A DNA stretch of 32,736 bases from Peptoniphilus_E sp964345555 (GTDB taxonomy: Bacteria > Bacillota > Clostridia > Tissierellales > Peptoniphilaceae). The translations under genes were made by a program, and so were the position numbers. Shown here piece by piece: positions 23,040 to 32,692 of the stretch (position 1 is its first letter; every line of letters starts with the position of its first letter). The DNA is taken from positions 1-32,736 of the forward strand of contig CAYFRD010000019.1 in the NCBI GenBank assembly GCA_964345555.1. The letters are read 5' to 3'. The notes below the pieces were generated by a model that was not told the origin of the DNA, made no database searches, and saw only the letters and a program-made list of their open reading frames with translations.

Positions 23040-23318
23040 GTGAACATTACTGACGTTAGAATTAGAAAATTACCTGATGAAGGAAAAATGAAGGCAATTG
23101 TGTCCGTTACATTTGATGATCAAATCGTTATTCATGATATTAAGATAATCGAAGGGGCTGAATCGTTATTCATTGCTATGCCAAGCAGAAAATTACCTAA
23201 CGGTGAATTCAGAGACATCGCTCATCCAATAAATTCTGAAGCTAGAAAAATGGTAGAGGATGCTGTCTTTGCTAAATATGATGAAATTCTCAAGGAAGAA
23301 GAATCTGAAGAAGAATAA
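23040..23318 (+). CDS. spoVG: Septation regulator SpoVG
   Basis: A SpoVG-family nucleic-acid-binding protein of 92 aa. In this family it influences septum formation, sporulation and other regulation in many Firmicutes, including non-sporulating ones. The diagnostic opening MNITDVRIRKLPDEGKMKAI, the core FIAMPSRKLPNGEFRDIAHP and the acidic tail EEESEEE are all present. It has a GTG start with ggaggg 6 nt upstream. It is a single-gene unit with its own promoter and downstream hairpins. Confidence 0.96.
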   Translation: MNITDVRIRKLPDEGKMKAIVSVTFDDQIVIHDIKIIEGAESLFIAMPSRKLPNGEFRDIAHPINSEARKMVEDAVFAKYDEILKEEESEEE

Positions 23319-23322
23319 TATT

Positions 23323-23362
23323 TTGTATAATTTAAAAGGGAATCCTCTTTTAAATTATACAA
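23323..23362 (+). repeat. Long stem-loop after spoVG
   Basis: A 16-bp perfect stem (ttgtataatttaaaag, 8-nt loop, complement) 4 nt after the spoVG stop. No T tract follows, so it may protect the mRNA 3' end rather than terminate. Confidence 0.6.
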
Positions 23363-23399
23363 TTCGGCAATCATATTAATTTAATTAATTATCTGTGTA

Positions 23400-23431
23400 A
23401 AAACACCTACATTTCGTAGGTGTTTTCTTTT
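23400..23431 (+). terminator. Terminator of spoVG
   Basis: aaaacacctac, loop atttc, gtaggtgtttt followed by cttttag. An 11-bp stem with a T-rich tail, second of two hairpins after spoVG. Confidence 0.8.
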
Positions 23432-23488
23432 AGAATTTAAATATTTTTTAATATGTAGTAAAATATTATTTATAATGGAGATGATGTA

Positions 23489-25252
23489 ATGATTTTAAAT
23501 AAAATTAGAGAAACAATGAAAAAACAAAACATAGACGCATATATTATTCCCACATTGGATCCGCATGGCTCGGAATATCTGCCTGAGCATTTCAAAGAAA
23601 GAAAATTTGTCACAGGATTTAGCGGATCTCAAGGTACTGCACTCATAACCGAAGATGCAGCGCTGCTGTGGACTGATGGCAGATATTTCATTCAAGCGGA
23701 AAATGAAATAAAAAACACGGGATTTTCGTTGATGAAAATGGGAATAGAAGGTTATCCTACATTAAATGAATGGCTGGAGCAAAATTTAGCTTCCAACTCT
23801 ACAGTCGGCTTAAATGCAAAATATTATCTGCAAAGCAATTACGAAGAACTGGAAAGATTGTTATCAGATAAAAAAGTTAAAATAGTAGATGCTGATTTAA
23901 TTTGCGACTTGTGGACAGACAGACCTAAGTTGAGCAATTCAAAGGTGTTTTTACATGACATAAAGTACACGGGACGCAGTTCTGAAGAAAAAATTGAGCA
24001 AATCAGATCAGAATTGTTAAAGCTTAATGCGGATTTGACAATACTCAACGGACTTGACGATATCGCTTGGCTCTTCAATATAAGAGCAAATGACATTGAA
24101 AATACTCCCGTGGCGATTTCCTACGCCATAATTGAACAGGAGAAAACATATCTATTTATAGACAATGCAAAGCTAAATGAAACCGTAAAAAAAGAACTTG
24201 AAAAATTTTGTATAATCAAGGACTATGATGAAATTTTTGTTCATGTATCAAATTATACGAATAAAACTGTATATATCAATGTTAACAGGATTAACAGAAA
24301 ACTGTACAGTGAAATCGGTGATTCAAACAAGATAATAAGAGGAAAGGATATAAGTTCAAAATTAAAATCCGTGAAAAATGAAATTGAACTTGAAAATCAA
24401 AGAAATGCTTATATAAAGGACGGAGTCGCCCTAACAAAATTTATTTATTGGTTAAAAACTCAAAGAGATATAGGCAAGTGCAATGAATATGAAGTTTCTG
24501 AAAAACTTTTGGCATTTAGAAAAATGCAAAAGGATTTTATAGAACCCAGCTTTGATACAATAGCCGCTTATGGAGCAAATGCCGCAATGATGCACTATAC
24601 CGCAACTGAATATAAAAATACCCTATTGCAAAACAAGGGATTTTTATTAGTTGATTCAGGGGGACAATACATTGACGGCACGACAGATATTACGAGGACA
24701 ATAGTTTTGGGCGAATTGACAGAAGAAGAAAGGATCGACTTCACCTATGTGTTGAAATCTCATCTGACATTAATGGGAATAGTATTTTTAAAGGGAACAG
24801 ACGATAGGCAACTGGATGCCATAACAAGAGCTCCCATTTGGAAATATCACTATGACTATAAATGCGGCACCGGACATGGAGTAGGATATGTATCTGGAGT
24901 TCATGAAACTCCGCCGACTTTGGGACCGAAATCAGCAGGCAATGAAGTAAAGGTTGGAATGATATTTTCAAATGAACCGGGAATATACAAAGAAGGTAAA
25001 CATGGTATAAGAACGGAAAACATAATTGAGGTCATAGAAGATAGAACAAACGAAAGTGGTACGTTTTTGAAATTGAACACAATTTCCTATGCACCAATAG
25101 ATTTGGAAGCAATTGATGTAAATTATTTGAATTCAGATGAGATAACCCTCTTAAATGAATATCACGCAGAAGTATATGATAAATTATCCCCTTATTTAAA
25201 TGATGATGAAAGAGAATGGTTAAAGTCCGCCACAAGAAAAATCATGAGGTGA
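23489..25252 (+). CDS. M24B aminopeptidase P family (Xaa-Pro aminopeptidase)
   Basis: A 587-aa metallopeptidase of the long APP1/XPNPEP1-like type. It has two creatinase-N domains (about 1-130 and 150-305), a pita-bread catalytic domain and a short C-terminal extension ending YLNDDEREWLKSATRK. It removes N-terminal residues preceding proline. The dinuclear metal ligands are Asp389 (VDSGGQY), Asp400 (TTDITRT), His463 (GTGHGVGY), Glu496 (SNEPGIY) and Glu510 (GIRTENI). The ribosome binding site ggagatgatgta is adjacent to the ATG. uvrC starts 4 nt after the stop. Confidence 0.92.
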   Translation: MILNKIRETMKKQNIDAYIIPTLDPHGSEYLPEHFKERKFVTGFSGSQGTALITEDAALLWTDGRYFIQAENEIKNTGFSLMKMGIEGYPTLNEWLEQNLASNSTVGLNAKYYLQSNYEELERLLSDKKVKIVDADLICDLWTDRPKLSNSKVFLHDIKYTGRSSEEKIEQIRSELLKLNADLTILNGLDDIAWLFNIRANDIENTPVAISYAIIEQEKTYLFIDNAKLNETVKKELEKFCIIKDYDEIFVHVSNYTNKTVYINVNRINRKLYSEIGDSNKIIRGKDISSKLKSVKNEIELENQRNAYIKDGVALTKFIYWLKTQRDIGKCNEYEVSEKLLAFRKMQKDFIEPSFDTIAAYGANAAMMHYTATEYKNTLLQNKGFLLVDSGGQYIDGTTDITRTIVLGELTEEERIDFTYVLKSHLTLMGIVFLKGTDDRQLDAITRAPIWKYHYDYKCGTGHGVGYVSGVHETPPTLGPKSAGNEVKVGMIFSNEPGIYKEGKHGIRTENIIEVIEDRTNESGTFLKLNTISYAPIDLEAIDVNYLNSDEITLLNEYHAEVYDKLSPYLNDDEREWLKSATRKIMR

Positions 25253-25256
25253 TTTA

Positions 25257-27101
25257 TTGTTTTTAGAAGAGAAATTAAAAAAGCTCCCGGATTTGCCGGG
25301 AGTATATTTAATGAAGGATAAAAATGACAATATAATATATATCGGCAAGGCCAAATCATTAAAAAATAGAGTCAGACAATATTTCGGGAGCTATGGCAAC
25401 TCAAGTTTAAAAGTAAAATCCATGGTGGATAATATAGCTGATTTTGAGTACATCATTGTCAAAAACGAGATTGAATCCCTAATACTTGAAAATAATCTGA
25501 TCAAGGACAACAATCCTAAGTACAATATACTGTTAAGAGATGATAAGCAGTATCCCTATATAAAAATTGCAAAGGAAAAGTATCCCAGAGTTTTGAAAAC
25601 AAGAAGAATTTTAAAGGATAATTCCGAATATTTCGGGCCTTATCCTAATGCAAGTGCAGTAAATGATTCAATAGAAATATTCAACAAACTTTATAAGTTG
25701 CGAACTTGCTCCTTAAATTTTGACAAAAATTCTTCATTGAGCAGACCCTGCCTGAATTATTTCATAAATAGGTGTATGGGTCCCTGCAAGTATGATGTAG
25801 ATGAAATTAAGTACAACGAAATGATAAATGAAATAAGAAAATTTTTATCAGGCAAAGATTTAAAAATAATCAAGAAATTAGAAGACGATATGAAAAAAGC
25901 GGTAGATAAACTAAGGTTTGAAGATGCCGCTGAAATAAGAGATAATATAGAATCGCTTAAATTGTTAAATGAAAAACAAATAATCACCAATACGGATATA
26001 TCAGAAAACAAAGATATCGTTGCAATGGCAAGAGGAGTGGATGAAGCGATAGTGCAGGTATTTTTCATCAGAAGCGGAAAAATAGTCGGCAGAGAACATT
26101 ATTTTTTGCGAGATTATTTCAACAACGATAATGCGAAACTTGCCAATGCGTTCATAAAACAATTCTATGGCGGTTTAGCATTTATTCCCAAGGACATAAT
26201 CATTGAAACAGAACCTGAAGATGTAAAAGTTTTGGAAAAATTCCTATCAGAAAAGAAAAATGCAAAGGTAAAAATCCTTGAACCTAAAAGAGGAGAGAAC
26301 TTAGCTTTATTAAAACTCGTGAAAAAAAATGCACTTGATATGTTGGACAAATATGCGGACAGATACAGAAAGAAGATCAACGCCAGAATAAAAGCCCTCA
26401 ATGACATAAAAGATACTCTCGGACTTACCACGATACCCAAGAGAATCGAAGCCTACGACATATCAAACACCTATGGAATTGAATCGGTCGGTTCAATGGT
26501 GGTATTTGAAGATGGGATGCCTAAAAAAAGTGACTACAGAAAATTTAAGATCAAAACCATAAAGGGAGCAGATGACTATGGATCTCTTAGAGAGGTGCTT
26601 GTCAGGAGATTTACAAGAGGAATTAAAGAGGTAGAATCTAAAATAGACTCTTCTTTTTCAAAATTTCCAGATCTTATAATGATGGACGGAGGGAAGGGGC
26701 AGGTGAATATCGCACAAGAGGTGTTAGATGAGTTAAAAATTGACATAGCTGTATGCGGTTTGGTTAAAGACGATTTTCACAACACAAGAGGTATCATTTA
26801 TAATGATGAGGAATTTAATCCCGATATTAACTCCGCCACCTTTAAAATGATTTTTAAAATTCAAGAAGAAGCTCATAGATTTGCTATAAATTACCACAGA
26901 TCCTTAAGAACAAAAAACATATTTAAATCGGAGCTTGACGACATTGAACACATAGGCCCTAAGAGAAAATCGGAACTTATGAACCACTTTAAGTCAATAT
27001 CAAAAATCAAAGAAGCTTCTTTTGAGGAGCTTGTAGAAGTAAAATCTATGGACAAAAAATCTGCTCAGTCAATTTATGATTATTTCAGGAGTAAGCAATG
27101 A
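25257..27101 (+). CDS. uvrC: Excinuclease ABC subunit C
   Basis: UvrC (614 aa) makes the dual incisions of nucleotide excision repair after UvrAB loading. The N-terminal GIY-YIG nuclease contains PGVYLMK (14-20) and IIYIGKA (26-32). The UVR domain that contacts UvrB is at about 200-235 (DKLRFEDAAEIRDNI). The RNase H-like second nuclease includes EAYDISNTYG and LIMMDGGKGQVN. Helix-hairpin-helix repeats close the protein (IGPKRKSELMNHF, VKSMDKKSAQSIYDYF). The start is TTG after gaggtgat. It overlaps hprK by ATGA. Confidence 0.97.
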   Translation: MFLEEKLKKLPDLPGVYLMKDKNDNIIYIGKAKSLKNRVRQYFGSYGNSSLKVKSMVDNIADFEYIIVKNEIESLILENNLIKDNNPKYNILLRDDKQYPYIKIAKEKYPRVLKTRRILKDNSEYFGPYPNASAVNDSIEIFNKLYKLRTCSLNFDKNSSLSRPCLNYFINRCMGPCKYDVDEIKYNEMINEIRKFLSGKDLKIIKKLEDDMKKAVDKLRFEDAAEIRDNIESLKLLNEKQIITNTDISENKDIVAMARGVDEAIVQVFFIRSGKIVGREHYFLRDYFNNDNAKLANAFIKQFYGGLAFIPKDIIIETEPEDVKVLEKFLSEKKNAKVKILEPKRGENLALLKLVKKNALDMLDKYADRYRKKINARIKALNDIKDTLGLTTIPKRIEAYDISNTYGIESVGSMVVFEDGMPKKSDYRKFKIKTIKGADDYGSLREVLVRRFTRGIKEVESKIDSSFSKFPDLIMMDGGKGQVNIAQEVLDELKIDIAVCGLVKDDFHNTRGIIYNDEEFNPDINSATFKMIFKIQEEAHRFAINYHRSLRTKNIFKSELDDIEHIGPKRKSELMNHFKSISKIKEASFEELVEVKSMDKKSAQSIYDYFRSKQ

Positions 27102-28030
27102 ATGATAATATAAAACTCAAAAAAATTGTAGAAGATTTAAATATAGAAAGCATTTATTTGTCATCGGACTATGAAGATGTAAAAATCATATCTTCCAATC
27201 TGAACAAACCGGGATTGCAACTGGTGGGACATCACGTTGAATTGGCATCGAATAAAATTTTGGTTATTGATCAACAAGAATGGTACTTCATCAATGAACA
27301 GAGCAGCGAAGAAAGATTTGCGTCAATGCAGCAATTCGCAAAATACAAAATCCCAGCTATCATATTTTTATCTAATAACGAAGTCTTTGAAGAGATAATT
27401 GCCTTTTCGAAACAAATAAATATAAGTCTATTCAGCACCAAGGAAAACTTTTTTAACTTCAGCACAAAATTTAAAAATTATTTTGAATTTGAACTTGCAC
27501 CTGTTACAAGAGTACACGGAGTACTTTTGGACGTATTTGGCATAGGTGTATTGATAACAGGCGAGAGCGGTATAGGAAAATCAGAGACTGCCTTGGATTT
27601 AATATCCAGAGGCTCGAGATTGATTTCCGATGACTCGGTAATAATAAAGAAATTCGGAGATAGATTAATAGGTTCATCTCCGCCAATAACAAAATATTTC
27701 ATGGAATTACGAGGAGTAGGAATAATAGATGTTCAAAGTATGTTCGGAGTCGGATCCGTCATGGAATCCATGGATGTGGATATGATAGTAAATCTTGAAA
27801 AATGGGACGACGACAAAGAATATGAAAGATTAGGCATTGAAGACCACCATAAAGAAATACTCAATAAAAAAATAGTTGAGTATAACATACCTGTCAGACC
27901 AGGACGACACAACGCTCTCATTATTGAAATGGCAACAAAGACATTTAAACAAAAGGCAATCGGAATAAATGCAGCCCTTGAATTGAACTCTAAAATAATA
28001 AATTATAAAAGACAGGAAAAAAACTCGTAA
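27098..28030 (+). CDS. hprK: HPr kinase/phosphorylase
   Basis: HprK (310 aa) phosphorylates and dephosphorylates Ser46 of the phosphocarrier HPr, the switch for carbon catabolite control in Firmicutes. The catalytic domain starts at HGVLLDVFGIG (140-150). The Walker A is GESGIGKS at 155-162, the phosphorylase/kinase Asp lies in LISDDSV, and the signature MELRGVGIIDV follows. The C-terminal PVRPGRHNALIIE segment is typical. It overlaps the uvrC stop by 4 nt, a linkage common in Clostridia. Confidence 0.96.
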   Translation: MNDNIKLKKIVEDLNIESIYLSSDYEDVKIISSNLNKPGLQLVGHHVELASNKILVIDQQEWYFINEQSSEERFASMQQFAKYKIPAIIFLSNNEVFEEIIAFSKQINISLFSTKENFFNFSTKFKNYFEFELAPVTRVHGVLLDVFGIGVLITGESGIGKSETALDLISRGSRLISDDSVIIKKFGDRLIGSSPPITKYFMELRGVGIIDVQSMFGVGSVMESMDVDMIVNLEKWDDDKEYERLGIEDHHKEILNKKIVEYNIPVRPGRHNALIIEMATKTFKQKAIGINAALELNSKIINYKRQEKNS

Positions 28031-28065
28031 ATTTTACTATTTTGCCATGGAAAGAGCTGTAAACA

Positions 28066-28094
28066 TTGATTTTTAATTTTCAAAGCCTTATAAT
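28066..28094 (+). promoter_or_regulatory. Promoter of nifJ
   Basis: TTGATT, a 17-nt spacer and a perfect TATAAT, about 42 nt before the PFOR start codon. No terminator was found between hprK and this promoter. Confidence 0.65.
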
Positions 28095-28136
28095 TAACTA
28101 AAGTGGGAATAATAAAATAGAAATTGGGAGGTTTTT

Positions 28137-31100
28137 ATGGGAAAAATTTTTAAAACGATGGATGGAAACGAAGCAGCATCCCATGTTGCTTATGCTTTTT
28201 CAGATATAGCATGTATTTATCCTATTACGCCATCTTCTCCAATGGCTGAACATGTTGATGCTTGGGCAGCTCACGGAAGAAAGAATATATTCGATCAGGA
28301 AGTAATGGTAAAGGAATTGCAATCAGAAGCAGGAGCTGCAGGTGCAGTTCACGGAGCTTTACAAGCAGGATCACTGACTTCAACATTTACAGCATCTCAA
28401 GGACTTTTACTGATGGTGCCTAATATGTATAAAATGGCAGGAGAACTTCTCCCGGCTGTATTTCATGTTGCAGCACGTGCATTATCCTCACATGCTCTCA
28501 GCATTTTTGGAGATCATCAAGACGTAATGGCAGCACGTGCCACAGGATTTGCTCTTCTTGCTTCGAACTCAGTACAAGAAGCTATGGATATGGCAGCAGT
28601 TGCTCATCTATCAGCTATAAAAGGAAGAGTTCCTTTTGTCCATTTCTTTGACGGGTTTAGAACTTCACATGAAATTCAAAAAATTGAACTTCTTGATTAT
28701 GAAGACTTAAAGGGACTACTGGACACAGATGCAGTAAAAGAATTCAAACAAAGAGCACTTAATCCTAATTCACCGGTAATCAGAGGAACTGCTCAAAATC
28801 CGGACATATACTTCCAAGAAATAGAAGCATCTAATAAATACTATGAAAATATAGTGGATATTGTAGATGAATACATGGGCAAAATCTCTGAATTAACAGG
28901 AAGAAAATACGAACTGTTCAATTACTATGGAGATGAAAATGCCGAAAAGATAGTTATAGCAATGGGTTCTGTAACAGAAACTATTGAAGAAGTGGTAGAT
29001 TATTTAAACGCTAAGGGTGAAAAAACCGGAGTTCTAAAAGTTCATCTATACAGACCTTTTTCTAAGAAACATTTCTTGGAAAAAATTCCACAAACTGTTA
29101 AGAAAATAGCTGTATTGGATAGAACAAAGGAAAAAGGCTCCATAGGAGAACCCCTATACTTAGATGTTAGAGATGCATTTTACGATGTGGAAAACGCTCC
29201 AAAAATAGTCGGAGGAAGATATGGACTGGGCTCAAAGGACACTACACCTGCACAAATTTTTGCAGTGTTTAAAAACTTAGATGCAGAAAAACCAAAGAGC
29301 AATTTCACCATAGGAATAGAAGACGACGTAACAAATCTTTCATTGAAAATGGAAGATCATATCAACACAGAACCTGAAGGAACAATAAGATGTAAATTCT
29401 GGGGATTCGGCTCAGACGGAACAGTAGGAGCAAATAAATCTGCAATAAAAATAATCGGAGACAACACGGATATGTATGCTCAAGGATATTTTGATTATGA
29501 CTCTAAAAAATCAGGTGGAGTTACAATATCTCACTTGAGATTTGGAAATCATAAGATAACATCCACTTACTTATTGACAGAAGCAGATTTTGTATCTTGT
29601 TCTAAGCAATCCTATGTACACAACTACGATTTATTAAAAGGATTGAAAAAAAGCGGAAAGTTTTTACTTAATACTATTTGGAACGGCGAAGAATTAGACG
29701 AAAACTTACCGAATAAATTGAAAAAATATATCGCAGATAATGAAATTGAATTCTATACAATAAACGCTACAAAGATCGCCGCAGAAGTAGGACTCGGCGG
29801 AAGAACCAACATGATTATGCAATCGGCATTTTTCAAACTTTCAGAAGTACTTCCTCTTGAAGAAGCAATCAAGTACCTAAAGGACGCTATACAGTCAGAA
29901 TACGGTGCAAAGGGCGACAATATCGTTCAAATGAACAATAAAGCCGTAGATGAAGGTATCAATGCTCTTAATAAAGTGGAAATAAAAGAAGAATGGAAAA
30001 ACTTGGATACAATAGAAGATCACTCAATCGAAGGTGCTTCTGAATTTATCAACGATATATTAGTTCCCATGACAAGACAAGAAGGAAATGATCTTCCTGT
30101 TTCAAAATTTGTAGAACATGTGGACGGAACATTCCCTTCAGGAACGTCAAAATATGAAAAGAGAGGAATCGCAGTAGATGTACCGCAATGGCAAATTGAA
30201 AATTGTATTCAATGTAACAGATGCTCATTGGTTTGCCCCCATGCTGTAATCAGACCTTTCTTACTTGATGAAGAAGAAAAGAAAAATGCTCCCGAAAGCT
30301 TTGAAACAAAGAAAGCCATGGGTAAAGGAACTGAAGGGCTTGAATACAGAATCCAAATTTCACCTCTTGATTGTACGGGATGCGGAAATTGCGCTCAAGT
30401 CTGTCCTGCAAAGGAAAAAGCTCTAATAATGAAGCCCTTTGAAAATGAATATGAAGTTCAATCAAATAATTGGGATTTTGCAATGACTGTTAAATCAAAG
30501 GAAGAAAACTTCGAAGCAAACAACATAAAGAACTCACAATTCTTCCAACCCTATCTTGAATTTTCAGGTGCATGTGCAGGATGCGGTGAAACACCTTATA
30601 TCAAACTGTTGACACAATTATTTGGAGATAGACTCAGCATAGCCAATGCCACAGGTTGTACATCTATTTGGGGAGGTTCAGCACCGTCTATGCCTTATTG
30701 CACAAACAGCGAAGGAGTCGGACCGTCTTGGGCAAGTTCATTATTTGAAGACAATGCTGAATACGGATATGGAATGGCAATTTCTCAACACCAAAGCAGA
30801 GGTAGAATCGAAATTCTTATGAATCAATTCTTGAATTTAAATACAGACAGTAAATTGAATGATTTATTTGCTGAATGGATAGAAAATAAAGAAGATTTCA
30901 AAGCATCAAAGGAAACGACTGCTAAAATTCTTCCACTGCTATCTGAAGATGTTCAAGATGAAGAAGCAAAGGAACTGCTTGATGAAATCAGATCCCTTGA
31001 TAAATTCTTAATAAAGAAAACACAGTGGATCGTAGGTGGAGACGGATGGGCATATGACATAGGTTACGGCGGATTGGATCATGTTCTTGCTTCAGGTGAA

Positions 31101-31676
31101 AACCTAAATGTGCTTGTACTTGATACCGAAATTTATTCAAACACAGGTGGACAAGCATCAAAGGCTACTCCTACAGGAGCAATTGCACAATTTGCAGCAG
31201 CAGGAAAAGCTACCAAGAAAAAAGACCTTGGAATGATGGCAGCTACTTACGGATATGTATATGTTGCTCAAATAGCATTGGGTGCAGATATGAACCAAGC
31301 TCTCAAGGCTCTTAAAGAAGCGGAAGCATATGACGGACCTTCTTTGGTAATATGCTACGCTCCATGTATATCGCACGGAATTAAAGTAGGAATGGGCTTC
31401 TCAATTGAAGAAGAAAAGAAAGCTGTTGAAGCAGGATACTGGCATCTGTACAGATTCAATCCTGAACTTAAGAAAGAAGGCAAAAATCCGTTCATACTTG
31501 ACTCAAAAGAACCTACTAAATCTTATCAAGAATTCCTTGATGGAGAAGTAAGATACACATCACTTAAAAAACTACATCCCGAAAAAGCTGAAGGATTGTA
31601 TAAATTGGCTGAAGAAAATGCTAAGGAAAGATATGAATACTACTTGAGAATGCAAGCTCAAGAAGATGTAAAATAA
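28137..31676 (+). CDS. nifJ: Pyruvate:ferredoxin (flavodoxin) oxidoreductase
   Basis: A one-chain PFOR of 1179 aa. It converts pyruvate and CoA to acetyl-CoA, CO2 and reduced ferredoxin, the central oxidative step of anaerobic fermentation. In order it shows the pyruvate-binding domain (DIACIYPITPSSPMAEH), domain II with HLYRPFS, and the gamma-type domain with GFGSDGTVGANKSA. Next is the ferredoxin domain with two 4Fe-4S motifs starting at Cys690 (CIQCNRCSLVCP) and Cys746 (CTGCGNCAQVCP). The TPP domain follows with CAGCGETPY (Cys813) and the Mg/TPP site GGDGWAYDIGYGG. The ribosome binding site is gggaggttttt. It is monocistronic with its own promoter and terminator, consistent with high expression. 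Confidence 0.97.
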   Translation: MGKIFKTMDGNEAASHVAYAFSDIACIYPITPSSPMAEHVDAWAAHGRKNIFDQEVMVKELQSEAGAAGAVHGALQAGSLTSTFTASQGLLLMVPNMYKMAGELLPAVFHVAARALSSHALSIFGDHQDVMAARATGFALLASNSVQEAMDMAAVAHLSAIKGRVPFVHFFDGFRTSHEIQKIELLDYEDLKGLLDTDAVKEFKQRALNPNSPVIRGTAQNPDIYFQEIEASNKYYENIVDIVDEYMGKISELTGRKYELFNYYGDENAEKIVIAMGSVTETIEEVVDYLNAKGEKTGVLKVHLYRPFSKKHFLEKIPQTVKKIAVLDRTKEKGSIGEPLYLDVRDAFYDVENAPKIVGGRYGLGSKDTTPAQIFAVFKNLDAEKPKSNFTIGIEDDVTNLSLKMEDHINTEPEGTIRCKFWGFGSDGTVGANKSAIKIIGDNTDMYAQGYFDYDSKKSGGVTISHLRFGNHKITSTYLLTEADFVSCSKQSYVHNYDLLKGLKKSGKFLLNTIWNGEELDENLPNKLKKYIADNEIEFYTINATKIAAEVGLGGRTNMIMQSAFFKLSEVLPLEEAIKYLKDAIQSEYGAKGDNIVQMNNKAVDEGINALNKVEIKEEWKNLDTIEDHSIEGASEFINDILVPMTRQEGNDLPVSKFVEHVDGTFPSGTSKYEKRGIAVDVPQWQIENCIQCNRCSLVCPHAVIRPFLLDEEEKKNAPESFETKKAMGKGTEGLEYRIQISPLDCTGCGNCAQVCPAKEKALIMKPFENEYEVQSNNWDFAMTVKSKEENFEANNIKNSQFFQPYLEFSGACAGCGETPYIKLLTQLFGDRLSIANATGCTSIWGGSAPSMPYCTNSEGVGPSWASSLFEDNAEYGYGMAISQHQSRGRIEILMNQFLNLNTDSKLNDLFAEWIENKEDFKASKETTAKILPLLSEDVQDEEAKELLDEIRSLDKFLIKKTQWIVGGDGWAYDIGYGGLDHVLASGENLNVLVLDTEIYSNTGGQASKATPTGAIAQFAAAGKATKKKDLGMMAATYGYVYVAQIALGADMNQALKALKEAEAYDGPSLVICYAPCISHGIKVGMGFSIEEEKKAVEAGYWHLYRFNPELKKEGKNPFILDSKEPTKSYQEFLDGEVRYTSLKKLHPEKAEGLYKLAEENAKERYEYYLRMQAQEDVK

Positions 31677-31689
31677 AAACTTAACAAAT

Positions 31690-31719
31690 AAGGCTCTATC
31701 ATAACAGGTAGAGCCTTTT
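31690..31719 (+). terminator. Terminator of nifJ
   Basis: aaggctcta, 10-nt loop, tagagcctt then tt. A 9-bp stem 14 nt after the PFOR stop; the T tail is short. Confidence 0.7.
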
Positions 31720-31786
31720 GCATTACCCGGAGAATTATTTCAACCGATTGATTTTTGTATGAATTTTAATATTTATCCAATTTATG

Positions 31787-31797
31787 TATAATATAAT
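31787..31797 (+). promoter_or_regulatory. Candidate -10 of the LytTR regulator operon
   Basis: Two overlapping TATAAT hexamers (31787-31792 and 31792-31797) lie immediately before the ribosome binding site. No good -35 is present, which would fit an activator-dependent promoter. Confidence 0.35.
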
Positions 31798-31811
31798 AAA
31801 GAGGAGATAAT

Positions 31812-32507
31812 ATGAAAATAGCCATAGTAGATGACGATAAAAAATATATCGAAAAACTGAAAACGTTCATTTATGATATTTTACACCATACCGGAATCGA
31901 AGACTTCTTAATAGAAGAATTTTATGAATACGACATCTTTTTATACAATAAGAAAAATTTAGAACAATTTGATTTGTACATACTCGACATAGAAATCAAA
32001 GATAAAAGCGGAATAGAGCTCAGCAAAAAAATAAGGGAGAAAAACTCCACATCAGACATAATATATGTTTCAAATTATCCGGAATACAGCAGAGAGCTTC
32101 ATGAAATAAGAATCGCAAACTTTCTAATAAAATGTGAAGAAAACAATTATAGAAAACTTTATGAAGAAATTACATACTTATATGAAAAATTAAAAAATGC
32201 CTACATAGAATTAAAATCCAAAACGCAAATATTAAACTTAAAAATAGAAAACATCGCTTACGTAGAATCTCAGAGACATAAACAAACTCTGTGTTACTAT
32301 GATCTTTATTCTAAAACTTTTAAAAAATATGAAGTAAACTCCACATTAAAAGAAATTGAAGACAAATTAACAAAACCGGACTTTATAAAAATAAGAAGAA
32401 GCACAATCATAAACAACAAATTTGTAAAAGAAAAAAATGCACAATTTTTTAAAATGGTGACAGATGAGGTATTTTATATAGGAAAAACCTACAGAGGTAA
32501 AGTATGA
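31812..32507 (+). CDS. LytTR-type response regulator (AgrA/ComE-like)
   Basis: A two-component regulator of 231 aa. The receiver domain (about 1-120) has the acidic pocket IVDDD at 5-9 and the phosphoacceptor Asp59 in LYILDIEIKDKSG. The C-terminal LytTR DNA-binding domain (about 130-231) shows IENIAYVESQRHKQTL, a basic IKIRRSTIINNKFV and the final strand of the family. The LytTR group usually controls peptide-signalled functions such as competence, bacteriocins or virulence. The next gene overlaps by ATGA and encodes the start of a membrane protein, the expected sensor kinase. There is no peptide-precursor gene in view. Confidence 0.9.
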   Translation: MKIAIVDDDKKYIEKLKTFIYDILHHTGIEDFLIEEFYEYDIFLYNKKNLEQFDLYILDIEIKDKSGIELSKKIREKNSTSDIIYVSNYPEYSRELHEIRIANFLIKCEENNYRKLYEEITYLYEKLKNAYIELKSKTQILNLKIENIAYVESQRHKQTLCYYDLYSKTFKKYEVNSTLKEIEDKLTKPDFIKIRRSTIINNKFVKEKNAQFFKMVTDEVFYIGKTYRGKV

Positions 32508-32692
32508 ATCAATTTACATTTTTTGCATTGGAGATAATCTATGCGTTTATAATAGTCAAATACTTGGATTTATTTTTAGGAAAATTCAAATATAATAATA
32601 CTATAAAATGTGCATCTATAATAATTTATGGAATTATCAGTTTTATAAAATTTAATATATTAAGTTCAATTTTTATAAATACGGTAGTGTGA
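32504..32692 (+). pseudogene. N-terminal fragment of an AgrC-like sensor kinase, cut by an IS end
   Basis: The frame opens MNQFTFFALEIIYAFIIV and gives two hydrophobic membrane segments (about 5-26 and 36-61), like the start of the multi-pass sensor domain of AgrC/ComD-type kinases. It stops after 62 codons at a TGA that lies in the inverted-repeat-like sequence beginning near 32687. No DHp or ATPase domain follows in the window. The position directly after a LytTR regulator, with ATGA overlap, supports the kinase identity; the hydrophobic fragment alone would not. Confidence 0.6.
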